Positions 36,491 to 44,667 of a stretch of DNA of 64,000 bases are shown here, one piece after another. The notes beneath the pieces are model-generated. The model saw nothing but the letters and a program-made list of their open reading frames with translations, had not been told where the DNA came from and did not search any database. The translations under genes were made by a program, and so were the position numbers. Positions within the stretch are counted from its first letter, which is position 1. Each line of letters starts with the position of its first letter. Source of the DNA: Bacteroidaceae bacterium (GTDB lineage: Bacteria; Bacteroidota; Bacteroidia; Bacteroidales; Bacteroidaceae); NCBI GenBank assembly GCA_017547585.1, contig JAFYPH010000016.1, positions 1 through 64,000 of the forward strand. The letters are read 5' to 3'.

Positions 36491-36520
36491 CAAATATAGT
36501 TGATTAAATAACAGAAACAA
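36491..36520 (-). promoter_or_regulatory. Promoter for the CTD/C25 cassette
   Basis: On the minus strand TTG (complement of 36518-36520) is followed after 19 nt by TATATTTG (complement of 36491-36498). It is 30 nt upstream of the gene at 36461. The next two genes follow at 53 nt or less, so one transcript may cover all three, ending at 31467. Confidence 0.6.
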
Positions 36521-36611
36521 GAACTTTACTTGCTTTTTGCTGTTTGTTGTTCATTTTATGCGCAAGCGCAAGTTAAAAAGGGTATTACAATTTATAATGG
36601 TTGGCAAGCTA

Positions 36612-36673
36612 TTACCTTATAAACACCTTTTTCTTTACCACCCTGCCGCCGATGTTCAGCAGAAAAACTCTAT
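36612..36673 (-). pseudogene. Orphan T9SS CTD remnant abutting priA
   Basis: Immediately after the priA stop, a different minus-strand frame reads NRVFLLNIGGRVVKKKVFIR and then stop. This is nearly the same as the end of the protein at 31517 (LVVNADGRVVKKKLLIK). It has no start or upstream domain, so it is the leftover 3' tip of a lost CTD gene. It contains the right copy of the 21-bp direct repeat. Confidence 0.75.
36627..36647. repeat. Right copy of the 21-bp direct repeat flanking the cassette
   Basis: Identical over 21 bp to 31532-31552. Recombination between the two copies would delete about 5.1 kb and fuse the CTD end of the 31517 gene with the remnant here. Confidence 0.85.
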
Positions 36674-38923
36674 TTACAGTGGGTCTACGTCGTAGTAGAT
36701 AGTGAGGGCACTATACTGCTTTTGCGACAGGAATTCGTCTTTCAGTGCCGACAGCGCTTCGTTTATCTTATATTGCGACGTGTTTGTCTCCACCTTCAGC
36801 ACAATCTTGCGTATGTACAGCTGTTGCACCTTTGCCACGGGGGGAAGGTCGGGGCCCAGCACTCGCTCACCGAAAATCTCTCTCATGCGGCTGCCGAATC
36901 TCTCGGCTGTGGCGTCGAGGAATCTGATGTTGCGGTGCTTCAGATAGACGTATACGAGCCTGTAGAATGGCGGGTAGTGGAAGAGCATACGCTCGCCCAG
37001 CTGCTGGTTGTAGAATTGCAGAAAGTCATTCTCTTTTATCTGCGGAATTATGGTCGCGTCGGGCGACTTTGTTTGCAGATAGACTGTTCCCTGCTCGTTT
37101 TTTCGTCCCGCGCGTCCCGCCACCTGTGCCATCAGCTGGAAAGAGCGTTCAGCGGCTCTGAAGTCAGGGTAGTTGAGCAGAATGTCGGCGTTTAAGATTC
37201 CCACCACCGACACATTGTCAAAGTCCAGTCCTTTCGACACCATCTGCGTGCCTATAAGCACGTCGTTCTTCCCCTGCTGAAAGTCGTTGATAATATTTTC
37301 GTAGGCTGTGCGTGTGCGGGTGGTGTCGAGGTCCATGCGTGCGACGCGTGCGTCGGGGAACATATTGCACAATTCCTCCTCGATTTTTTCTGTGCCGTAG
37401 CCGAGGTTGATAAAGTTCGACTCCTCGCAGTTGGGGCACATCTTGGGCGCGGGAATCGTGTATCCACAGTAGTGACAGGTGAGTTTGCCTGCAGCCTTGT
37501 GCAGCGTCAGGCTGACGTCGCAGTGCTTGCAGCGGGGCACCCATCCGCAGGTGCGGCATTCGAGCAGCGGCGAGTATCCTCGGCGATTCTGGAAGAGTAT
37601 TATCTGTTTCTTCTCTTTCAGGGCATTGCTCATAGCCTCGATGAGAGGGTCCGAAAATTGTCCCTCCATCTGCTTTTTGCGCCCTAATTCCTTGATGTCC
37701 ACAACCTCTATCTTGGGCATCTTTATCGAGCGATAGCGCTGTGTCAGCGACACAAGGCCATACTTCCCGGTGGTGGCATTGTAGTAGCTCTCGATGGCCG
37801 GCGTTGCGGTGCCCAGCAGTGTCTTTGCGCCGAAGAACGACGCAAGCACTATCGCTGCGTTCTTTGCATTGTATCGTGGCGCGGGCTCCTGCTGCTTGTA
37901 GCTGTTCTCGTGCTCCTCGTCCACAATCACCAGCCCCAGCCTTTTGAAAGGCAGGAAGAGCGACGAGCGCACTCCCAAAATAATGTCGTAGGGCTTCTCG
38001 CTCAGCTGCTTTTTCCATATTTCCACTCGCTCGGCGTCCGAGAATTTCGAGTGGTACAGCCCTATGCGGTTGCCGAACACCCTGCGCAGGCGTTCGATAA
38101 TCTGTTTCGTGAGCGCAATTTCGGGCAACAGGTAAAGTACCTGCTCGCCACGTTCGAGCGCCTCTTTTATAAGGTGAATATATATTTCTGTCTTTCCGGC
38201 CGAGGTTACTCCGTGCAGCAGCACCGTGCTTTTCGTTGCAAACTGCCCGTTAATCTCCTCGAACGCCTTCTGCTGCACAGGGTTCAGTTGATTAAGCTCC
38301 ACAGGCGCTTCGCCCACTTCAGCCAGACGGCCAATCTCCACCTCGTAGCACTCGAAGATGCCCTTCTCTATAAGCTCCTTGCATATGTTGGGCCCCACTT
38401 CGGCAAGCTCTATCAGCTTGTGGCGCGCAATCTCCTGTGTGGCATTTTCAATGTTTCCACCGATAAATTGCAGGTAGGTGTTCAGCAGTCTCTTCTGTCG
38501 CGGGGCGCGTGCGAGCGATGCGAGTGCAAGCTCAATGCCACGGCCGGTGCGGTAGCCCTTTGCCACCCTTATGCGCTGCTCGGTGCGCGCCTTGAACTCT
38601 CCTTTCAGTCCCTGCGGCACTGCAGCCTTGTATATTTCGCCCTGTGTGCACAGATAGTATTTTGCTATCCACTCCCACAGCCTCAGCTGTGTGGGTAGCA
38701 GGATGGGCGCTTCGTCGAGCAGTTCCGAGAATGGGCGCGTCTCGTAGCCCTGCGGCTTTTCATCGTGCGCGCGCATGATGAGCGCAGTGTATTTCTTGCT
38801 CTTGCCCAACGGCACTACCACCCTGCAGCCGGTCGCCACCTGCTCTCTGTGCTCCGTGGGCACCGAGTAGGTGTAGGTTGTGGGCAGTGGTAGTGGAAGA
38901 AGTACGTCGACGAATTGTGCCAT
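36674..38923 (-). CDS. priA: Primosomal replication protein N' (PriA helicase)
   Basis: A 749-residue 3'-5' helicase that restarts stalled replication forks. It has the N-terminal 3'BD domain (VDVLLPLPLPTTYTYSVP), Walker A in LLHGVTSAGKTEIYIHL, DEEH in VIVDEEHENSYK, and a zinc-binding insert with eight cysteines (CRTCGWVPRCKHCD and CHYCGYTIPAPKMCPNCE). Helicase motifs V-VI are GTQMVSKGLDFDNV and AQVAGRAGR. Length is normal. Its last codons abut the CTD remnant, so a recombination junction falls right at its stop without harming the protein. Confidence 0.96.
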   Translation of the reverse strand: MAQFVDVLLPLPLPTTYTYSVPTEHREQVATGCRVVVPLGKSKKYTALIMRAHDEKPQGYETRPFSELLDEAPILLPTQLRLWEWIAKYYLCTQGEIYKAAVPQGLKGEFKARTEQRIRVAKGYRTGRGIELALASLARAPRQKRLLNTYLQFIGGNIENATQEIARHKLIELAEVGPNICKELIEKGIFECYEVEIGRLAEVGEAPVELNQLNPVQQKAFEEINGQFATKSTVLLHGVTSAGKTEIYIHLIKEALERGEQVLYLLPEIALTKQIIERLRRVFGNRIGLYHSKFSDAERVEIWKKQLSEKPYDIILGVRSSLFLPFKRLGLVIVDEEHENSYKQQEPAPRYNAKNAAIVLASFFGAKTLLGTATPAIESYYNATTGKYGLVSLTQRYRSIKMPKIEVVDIKELGRKKQMEGQFSDPLIEAMSNALKEKKQIILFQNRRGYSPLLECRTCGWVPRCKHCDVSLTLHKAAGKLTCHYCGYTIPAPKMCPNCEESNFINLGYGTEKIEEELCNMFPDARVARMDLDTTRTRTAYENIINDFQQGKNDVLIGTQMVSKGLDFDNVSVVGILNADILLNYPDFRAAERSFQLMAQVAGRAGRKNEQGTVYLQTKSPDATIIPQIKENDFLQFYNQQLGERMLFHYPPFYRLVYVYLKHRNIRFLDATAERFGSRMREIFGERVLGPDLPPVAKVQQLYIRKIVLKVETNTSQYKINEALSALKDEFLSQKQYSALTIYYDVDPL

Positions 38924-38950
38924 TTTCTCTTTTTGCTCTTTTTCAAATAC

Positions 38951-38985
38951 AAAGATAGCCCGACAGTGCCTGTCGGACTATCTTT
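38951..38985 (-). terminator. Terminator between the beta-barrel gene and priA
   Basis: AAAGATAG and CCGACAG pair with CTGTCGG and CTATCTTT with one C/A mismatch and loop TGC. It is 20 nt after the stop of the 39006 gene. It lies 28 nt before the priA ATG, so it could also attenuate priA. Confidence 0.8.
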
Positions 38986-39005
38986 ATGCTGTTAAATATT
39001 GTTTC

Positions 39006-39638
39006 TTAGAAAAGATAAGCAGCAGAAATCTGCCATGTGTTTGTTTTTGAATCCATTACTTTCATCATTCCATCGGCAACGCCGTCGATGCCCGACCACT
39101 CGCTAGTCTTTCCGAGTGCGATGTTGTAGTTGATGTGCAACTGAATCTTGCTCAACAAAATGGCACCTGCGCCGAGGTTAAGGCTCAGGTTGCTCTTCTT
39201 GTACTCATATTTACCCAAGTTGGCGATAACCTCGTCGGTAGAGCCGAATGCAAAGCCAAACTGAGGACCTACTGCGAGGAAGGGCACGGCTACCTTGCTT
39301 ACGAGGGGAAGTGCAAAGTCGTAGCGCAAATAAACGGGAATCTCGATGCTGTTCTTGTTAATCTTCTCGCCAGCAACCTCGGCGCCCGAACGTGAGTAGA
39401 GCGCGTCAGCCTCGATGCCGAGACCAAGAACGGGAATTGTGAATTTAGCCATGGGACCAACGAAGAAGCCTGTTGTTCCGTCGGTACCGAGCACCTGTCC
39501 TGCGAGGTTTTCTACGTTAATGTCGCTGGGAGCCTCTGCGAGGTTGACTCCGGCCTTAACACCAAACTTAAACTGTGCCTGTGCGGGCGCTGCTGCCAAA
39601 AGGCTTATCACAAAAAGGAGACCTAAAATTCTTTTCAT
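39006..39638 (-). CDS. Outer membrane beta-barrel (porin-like) protein
   Basis: A 210-residue outer membrane protein. The signal peptide (MKRILGLLFVISLLAAAPAQAQ) is followed by alternating strands typical of the OMP_b-brl family: FKFGVKAGVNLAEAP, TGFFVGPMAKFTIP, GLGIEADALYSRSG, SIEIPVYLRYDFAL, and a final aromatic (WQISAAYLF) expected of an outer membrane insertion signal. It lies just downstream of the T9SS operon but has its own promoter-like TACATTTG at 39668-39675 (minus). It is of the size of PorT-type barrels but I cannot confirm a T9SS role. Confidence 0.8.
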   Translation of the reverse strand: MKRILGLLFVISLLAAAPAQAQFKFGVKAGVNLAEAPSDINVENLAGQVLGTDGTTGFFVGPMAKFTIPVLGLGIEADALYSRSGAEVAGEKINKNSIEIPVYLRYDFALPLVSKVAVPFLAVGPQFGFAFGSTDEVIANLGKYEYKKSNLSLNLGAGAILLSKIQLHINYNIALGKTSEWSGIDGVADGMMKVMDSKTNTWQISAAYLF

Positions 39639-39724
39639 AGTGTTTCAAATTTTATGTTAATATTGCGCAAATGTATTGTTTTTCCTTAAAAACAACAACT
39701 TTTAAGCGAAAAAGTTCTTTTATG

Positions 39725-39776
39725 TTAAAAGAATTGTGGCAACCGACCGACCGAATGGTGGGGCAGTTGCCACAAT
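39725..39776 (-). terminator. Terminator of the por operon
   Basis: ATTGTGGCAAC and GTTGCCACAAT form an 11-bp stem with a 22-nt loop, followed on the minus strand by TCTTTTAAC. It starts 25 nt after the porN stop and ends the T9SS operon. Confidence 0.75.
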
Positions 39777-39800
39777 GTATGCGATACTCTTTTGGAGAGA

Positions 39801-40862
39801 TTATCTTCTTGTGCGTCTCACTGATACGCGCGGAGCTCCGCTGCCGCCGCTGCTCTTGCTGCTGCTTTTCGAAGCCTTGCTGTCCGAACTCTTCTTTGTA
39901 GTTCTCTTTGTCTGCTTCTCCTCCTTTGCTGCAGGCTTTTCGGTTGCGGTGCTGTCGGCTGCTGCTGTTGCAGTGCTGTCTTTGGGCTCCTCTTTTGCTG
40001 CGGGCACCTTCCACAGATTCTCGCGGAAGTCCTTCAGCTGTTTCTCGATGTTTCTCTGCTCCTTCTTTACAGCCGAGTCGTCCTTGCAATATTGGTTGAT
40101 AGAGAGGTTTCTAAGGTTTACGGTCTTGTAAATTTCTCCCTCGTAGCAATTCTTTGCAAAATAGTCGCTCAGCGTCATTGTCGACACATTATTGTAGCTG
40201 CTCGACATCACCTTTTGCTGCGCGAGCAGGGGTGCAATTTCGTCGAAATTCAACCAGAACATCGGGTACTTTGTAACCTCCGACGAAAAGTCGCTTGCCT
40301 TGTGCACCACGGGGCAGATGGCTGTCACACGCTGGTTGTATGTGGCTGTGCGCTGGTCGTAGAAGTAGCTCTCCTTTATATAGTAGCTGAGCACCTGCGC
40401 GCTGGGGATGTCACTCTGCTCCACGACGATTGCTCCATTCTTCTCCTCGTAGTAGATGCCGTAGTCGTCGAGCAGTTCCTTGGGATCTACTCTGTTGTCG
40501 GCTGTGAACGACTCGTTGCCGTCGAGGTTGTATCTGTAGGCGGGAATCTGCTTGTTTACGAACAGCTTGAACAGATAGGTGAAGAGATTCATATTCTCGC
40601 CCTGAGGCTCCACGGGGTAGTAGAGCGATGCGTTCTTCTCTTTCTTGAGGTCGAGCGTACGGTACATGTCTCTTTTCCACACAACCTCGGTGGGAGTGTT
40701 GCTTGTGGGGAATTGCGCTTTTGCACGGTCGGTCATGGGGACGCTCACCACAACAGCCGCTTTTGCCGCAGCCTCGTTCTTGCGTTTCGGGGGCTGCGCC
40801 GCTGCATACTGTCCCAGCAGCGACACGCATACTATCAAAAGAATTTTACTGATGTATTTCAT
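39801..40862 (-). CDS. porN: T9SS periplasmic ring protein PorN/GldN
   Basis: A 353-residue periplasmic protein that forms the ring complex with PorK below the outer membrane. A signal peptide ends near QYAAAQ. Conserved regions include VVWKRDMYRTLDLKKEKNASLYYP and LFTYLFKLFVNKQIPAYRY, KELLDDYGIYYEEKNG, VLSYYIKESYFYDQRTATYN and CPVVHKA, as in GldN. The last 65 residues are low-complexity, rich in Lys, Ser, Ala and Glu, ending SSGGSGAPRVSVRRTRR. This extension is of unknown role. It follows porM by 23 nt and is the last gene of the operon. Confidence 0.93.
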   Translation of the reverse strand: MKYISKILLIVCVSLLGQYAAAQPPKRKNEAAAKAAVVVSVPMTDRAKAQFPTSNTPTEVVWKRDMYRTLDLKKEKNASLYYPVEPQGENMNLFTYLFKLFVNKQIPAYRYNLDGNESFTADNRVDPKELLDDYGIYYEEKNGAIVVEQSDIPSAQVLSYYIKESYFYDQRTATYNQRVTAICPVVHKASDFSSEVTKYPMFWLNFDEIAPLLAQQKVMSSSYNNVSTMTLSDYFAKNCYEGEIYKTVNLRNLSINQYCKDDSAVKKEQRNIEKQLKDFRENLWKVPAAKEEPKDSTATAAADSTATEKPAAKEEKQTKRTTKKSSDSKASKSSSKSSGGSGAPRVSVRRTRR

Positions 40863-40885
40863 GGTACTGTATCTATTTTCTTATT

Positions 40886-42463
40886 TTATTTCAGGATAAC
40901 TTCCATTGATGTGGGCAGTTCGCGCTGCACTCCGTCGGGGCCTACTGCTTTTACGTGTGAAATGTAAAAGCGTTTGCCGGTTGACAGGCGGCGGAACATA
41001 TCTTTCTGACGTGTCGAGAAGTTTGCACCCTCGGAAACTACGGGAACGGCATTTCCCATATTGTCGTAGAATACTGTCTCGAAAGATATTACCTTGAAGC
41101 CTATGTTCAGAAGTCCGTCGTCGATGGCTGCCACAATTCCGTCGGTGGACATAAGGTCGCGCTTGGCAAATGCAGTGCCGCCACGGTAGCGCTGTGTGTG
41201 TCCGTCCTTGTCCTTATACTCGATGAAGGGGGTGGGGTCGGGCAACTGCTTCACGCGGAAAGAGTATTTACCCATGCTCTGACGGCGTCCGCCCTCGTGG
41301 TTGGCAATGACCTCTATTTCCAAGTCCTTGCCTATCTGTTTAGGTACGGCTATGAATCCTCCCTTGCCGTCGGCCTTCAGTGTGCCGTTGCCGTTAACCA
41401 CGCTTGCGGTGATGCTCTTCGCGGGCACTCCGGGAACAGAAATGCTCACGGGGTTTTCGAATCCTGCGTAGAGCACGTTCATCAGCGATGCACTTACGGT
41501 AGCTGTGGGGTCCACCACTGTATATTTCTGCGAGAATTCGTAGCGCGACGATGCTCCTGCTCCGTCGTTCACCAGCATATAGCCGTTGAGTGTGTAATCG
41601 CCTGTGCGGTTGCAGGTTACAGTGTACTCTCCATTATCGGCGTCGAGTTTTTTGTCGTTAATGTAAATTTCGGGACGCTGGGTAGAGTCCACCGCCGCGA
41701 GGATAATCTGTGCGCTGAAGTCGCTGCCGCGAACAATATTCTTGGAGTTGGGAATCACCAGCGCGCTTATCTTGTTCACTCTGACGTCGCCCTCGTCGAT
41801 GTTCTTTGCAAGGACGTGCAGAAGCTCGCCCTCTGTGTAGCGGACGTCACTCTGCAGCTTCGTGAGCAGGGTGATTGCCGCAATGGCGGGCATATTCTCG
41901 AAATTGTACTCCTGCCAGTTGCGCATCAGCGAAATATCCTTCTGGGGAACGTCGGTGCTGAAAAGGTCGGCAACGATGCGACGCTGCACAGTGTCGTTTA
42001 TCATCGTGAGAATCTCGTCGCGGTAGTTGTTTATCGCGTCGTACAGCTTCTGGCCATATTTCTCGCTTGTACCCAGCATCACATAGGTCGATGCCTCGAG
42101 GTCTTCGCGGTTGACAAGCTTGTTGTAGTCGCCATTCTTTCCGTCGGCCTTTTTTGCAATGAGCTCTTTCAGCTGGTTGGCAAAGTCGTACAGCGAGTCG
42201 GACTTCTCCTTCACTGTCTTTGCGCGGTTGAACCACTCCTGCACCTTTTCGGGATTCTGCTCCATGAAACGGGCAAAATCTCTGTAGAGCGCAAGATTCT
42301 GCTCGGATGAATTGGCTGTACTCTTTGTGAGGCTTTCGTCCACAAGCGTAAAGCCGTTGAGAACATCCGACGAGACATTCAGCGCCAGCATCGCCATCAG
42401 AAGCACATACATCAGGTTGATCATCTTCTGACGCGGAGAGACTTTATTCTTTTTGATTTTCAT
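40886..42463 (-). CDS. porM: T9SS motor protein PorM/GldM
   Basis: A 525-residue inner membrane protein with a single N-terminal helix (MINLMYVLLMAMLALNVSSDVL) and a long periplasmic region of four domains (D1 helical, D2-D4 beta). With PorL it forms the proton-driven rotary motor that powers the T9SS. Conserved features: PRQKMINLMYVLLMAMLALN, RGSDFSAQIILAAVDS, VMLGTSEKYGQ and GYMLVNDGAG. Length agrees with PorM. The gene follows porL by 24 nt. Confidence 0.95.
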   Translation of the reverse strand: MKIKKNKVSPRQKMINLMYVLLMAMLALNVSSDVLNGFTLVDESLTKSTANSSEQNLALYRDFARFMEQNPEKVQEWFNRAKTVKEKSDSLYDFANQLKELIAKKADGKNGDYNKLVNREDLEASTYVMLGTSEKYGQKLYDAINNYRDEILTMINDTVQRRIVADLFSTDVPQKDISLMRNWQEYNFENMPAIAAITLLTKLQSDVRYTEGELLHVLAKNIDEGDVRVNKISALVIPNSKNIVRGSDFSAQIILAAVDSTQRPEIYINDKKLDADNGEYTVTCNRTGDYTLNGYMLVNDGAGASSRYEFSQKYTVVDPTATVSASLMNVLYAGFENPVSISVPGVPAKSITASVVNGNGTLKADGKGGFIAVPKQIGKDLEIEVIANHEGGRRQSMGKYSFRVKQLPDPTPFIEYKDKDGHTQRYRGGTAFAKRDLMSTDGIVAAIDDGLLNIGFKVISFETVFYDNMGNAVPVVSEGANFSTRQKDMFRRLSTGKRFYISHVKAVGPDGVQRELPTSMEVILK

Positions 42464-42487
42464 GCTCTTCGGGGGTCTGAATGTTGA

Positions 42488-43204
42488 TTATTGGGGTTTG
42501 TTCATGTTGGCAGTCATTGCTTCGAGCATGCGGCTGTACACCTGGTTAAGCTCTTCAATCTGCTCGGCCATCTTCTTTGTCTGGTCGTTTACGCTGTCGA
42601 TGTTGTTAAGCTGGCTGCTTGCACCGCGCAGCTGAATCTCGTACATTGCATTCACGGCTGTGAGGTTGCGCGAGAGTGTCTCCATCTCCTCCATATTGCG
42701 TCCCAACGCCTCTGTCTGGTCCGAAATGTGCTTGATAGTCTCGTTCAGTGCGCGTACCTTTTCTATATACTCTTCGGTGACTGCATCCATCTGCGGAATA
42801 AGCTCGGGGCTGTTCGAGCCTGCTATTGCGCCTATTGTAACGCCTGCAGCTGTGGCGCCTGTCGCGGGTGCAGCCTTTGCGTCGCCGCCGATGATAACCG
42901 TTGCTCCGCCGGGCAGGTTCTCCGAGCCGTAGAACTCGGCGCGTCTTTCGGCGCGATCCTCTTTTCTATCCTCTTCGGCAAGCTCATAGGGGCGCTCGAA
43001 TGCCGAGAAGAAGAACACGATAACCTCGGCTCCCATTCCCACGAAAAGCATCAGGTTGGCGCCGGCTATGTGTGTCAGTTTGAATAGTGTACCCAAGATA
43101 ACGATTGCTGCTCCCCAACTATATATATAGTTTGTGTAGGTTCTTCCTTTGGGGGAGTCCATGAACGACTGTATACGTTTGATTATGCCTTTTGTCTTGC
43201 CCAT
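42488..43204 (-). CDS. porL: T9SS motor protein PorL/GldL
   Basis: A 238-residue cytoplasmic-membrane protein with two helices (YIYSWGAAIVILGTLFKLTH and NLMLFVGMGAEVIVFFFSAFE). The conserved Lys of FKLTH in the first and Glu of GAEV in the second are the charged membrane residues expected for proton coupling. The C-terminal 130 residues are helical and predicted coiled coil (EEMETLSRNLTAVNAMYEIQ and following). It pairs with porM. Complete. Confidence 0.95.
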   Translation of the reverse strand: MGKTKGIIKRIQSFMDSPKGRTYTNYIYSWGAAIVILGTLFKLTHIAGANLMLFVGMGAEVIVFFFSAFERPYELAEEDRKEDRAERRAEFYGSENLPGGATVIIGGDAKAAPATGATAAGVTIGAIAGSNSPELIPQMDAVTEEYIEKVRALNETIKHISDQTEALGRNMEEMETLSRNLTAVNAMYEIQLRGASSQLNNIDSVNDQTKKMAEQIEELNQVYSRMLEAMTANMNKPQ

Positions 43205-43236
43205 AATGTCTGTTGTCTATATGAAGGTTACTATTC

Positions 43237-44667
43237 CTATTTTCTATTGTTTCTGCTTATTCCTGTGAAGCTGCGCACGCAACGGAATCCTATGTACGAA
43301 CGTGCCTCATTCTGATACTCGAAAGAGCGTGTGGCTCCCTGAATGAATTTCACGGGGTCTTTCCACGAGCCGCCGCGCACGGTCTTCTTTTTCAATGCGT
43401 AGGGATCCTCTTTTGCTGCGCGATACTGAAGGTCGGGGTTAATGTCGCCCATCTGCATCACTCCAGCCTCGGTGAACACTGTCGATGTCCACTCGGCAAC
43501 GTTTCCGGCCATGTCGTAGAGGCCGTTGCTGTTGGCCGAATATATTCCACACTTCGAGGTTATAAGGTTGCCATCCTGTGTGTAGTCACCCTCGCCGGGC
43601 TTGTAGTTTGCATAGTAGCAGCCTTTGTCGCTCTTTGTGTCGCCCGACTCCCAGGGGAATTTCGCTCCCTCTTTGCCGCGTGCAGCATACTCCCACTCGG
43701 CCTCCGAGGGCAGACGGTAGCGCTGTATGTATTTTGCCTGTCCGCCGAGTCCTTTCAGCAGATAGTCTGTGCGCCATGCGCAGAATGCGTTTGCCTGTTC
43801 CCAGCTTACGCCCACCACAGGATAGTCGCTGTAGTTGGGGTGGCTGAAGTAGAGGTTAAGATAAACTTCGTTGTTCGAGTTCGGAAAATCGTTCACCCAA
43901 CAGGTGGTGTCGGGGTAGATGTTCACGATGTATGTGTTAAGAAAATCGTAGTAGCTGGCGAGGGGGCGCGAGATTGTCTGTGTAACTATTCGGCCCTCGT
44001 CGTCGAGGTACGCTGTGTCTTTTGAGATTATCACCGCCTCGGTGCTCACGGGAATGTCGGTGTTGCGGTTGCGCTTCGAGGGGTCGAGGTTGTAGCGGCG
44101 CTGCGCTGCGAGAGTGTAGTCGTAAATCTCGTAGCGGTAGTTCATCTGCGATGCGTCGAGCATCTTCGCGCCTGTCACGGGGTTGGTAGTGTAGACACTC
44201 TCTATGGCACGAAGCTCGTCCTCATTGGGCTTGCGCCAGGGAATGGGCTTGCTCCAGTTGAGGTGGGGAGTCACAGGCTCGCCGAACTTGTCCTCGGTGA
44301 TTTTATATGTCTCGTCGCCACCATATGCGGGGTCGGCGAGGCGCTCGCGGATGATAGAGTCGCGCACCCAGAATACAAACTGTCTGTATTCGGCGTTTGT
44401 AACCTCAGTTTCGTCCATCCAGAATGCATCGACCGAAATATCCTTCACCGATGATGATGTTCCCCATAGCGAGTCGGCCTCTTCGTCGCCCAATTTTATG
44501 GAGCCGCGTTCGACAAGCACCATTCCGTAGGGTGCAGGTTCGTTGACGGACGCGCCGCCTATTCCGGTAAGTTCGCCGCCGATGGCATTGCTTGTCTGCG
44601 AGCCCATGCACGATGCGAACATAAGCACCGAGAGAATTGCCGATAAACAGATTGTTATTCTTTTCAT
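43237..44667 (-). CDS. porK: T9SS lipoprotein PorK/GldK
   Basis: A 476-residue outer membrane lipoprotein with signal MKRITICLSAILSVLMFASC and lipobox Cys. The body is a formylglycine-generating-enzyme/SUMF1 fold lacking a proven activity: GMVLVERGSIKLGDEE, DISVDAFWMDETEVTNAEYRQF, PVVGVSWEQANAFCAWR, RLPSEAEWEYAARG, DMAGNVAEWTSTVF, TVRGGSWKDPVKF and SYIGFRCVRS. This is the PorK pattern; it forms the ring with PorN. Its ATG overlaps the porP stop as ATGA, so translation is coupled. Confidence 0.95.
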   Translation of the reverse strand: MKRITICLSAILSVLMFASCMGSQTSNAIGGELTGIGGASVNEPAPYGMVLVERGSIKLGDEEADSLWGTSSSVKDISVDAFWMDETEVTNAEYRQFVFWVRDSIIRERLADPAYGGDETYKITEDKFGEPVTPHLNWSKPIPWRKPNEDELRAIESVYTTNPVTGAKMLDASQMNYRYEIYDYTLAAQRRYNLDPSKRNRNTDIPVSTEAVIISKDTAYLDDEGRIVTQTISRPLASYYDFLNTYIVNIYPDTTCWVNDFPNSNNEVYLNLYFSHPNYSDYPVVGVSWEQANAFCAWRTDYLLKGLGGQAKYIQRYRLPSEAEWEYAARGKEGAKFPWESGDTKSDKGCYYANYKPGEGDYTQDGNLITSKCGIYSANSNGLYDMAGNVAEWTSTVFTEAGVMQMGDINPDLQYRAAKEDPYALKKKTVRGGSWKDPVKFIQGATRSFEYQNEARSYIGFRCVRSFTGISRNNRK

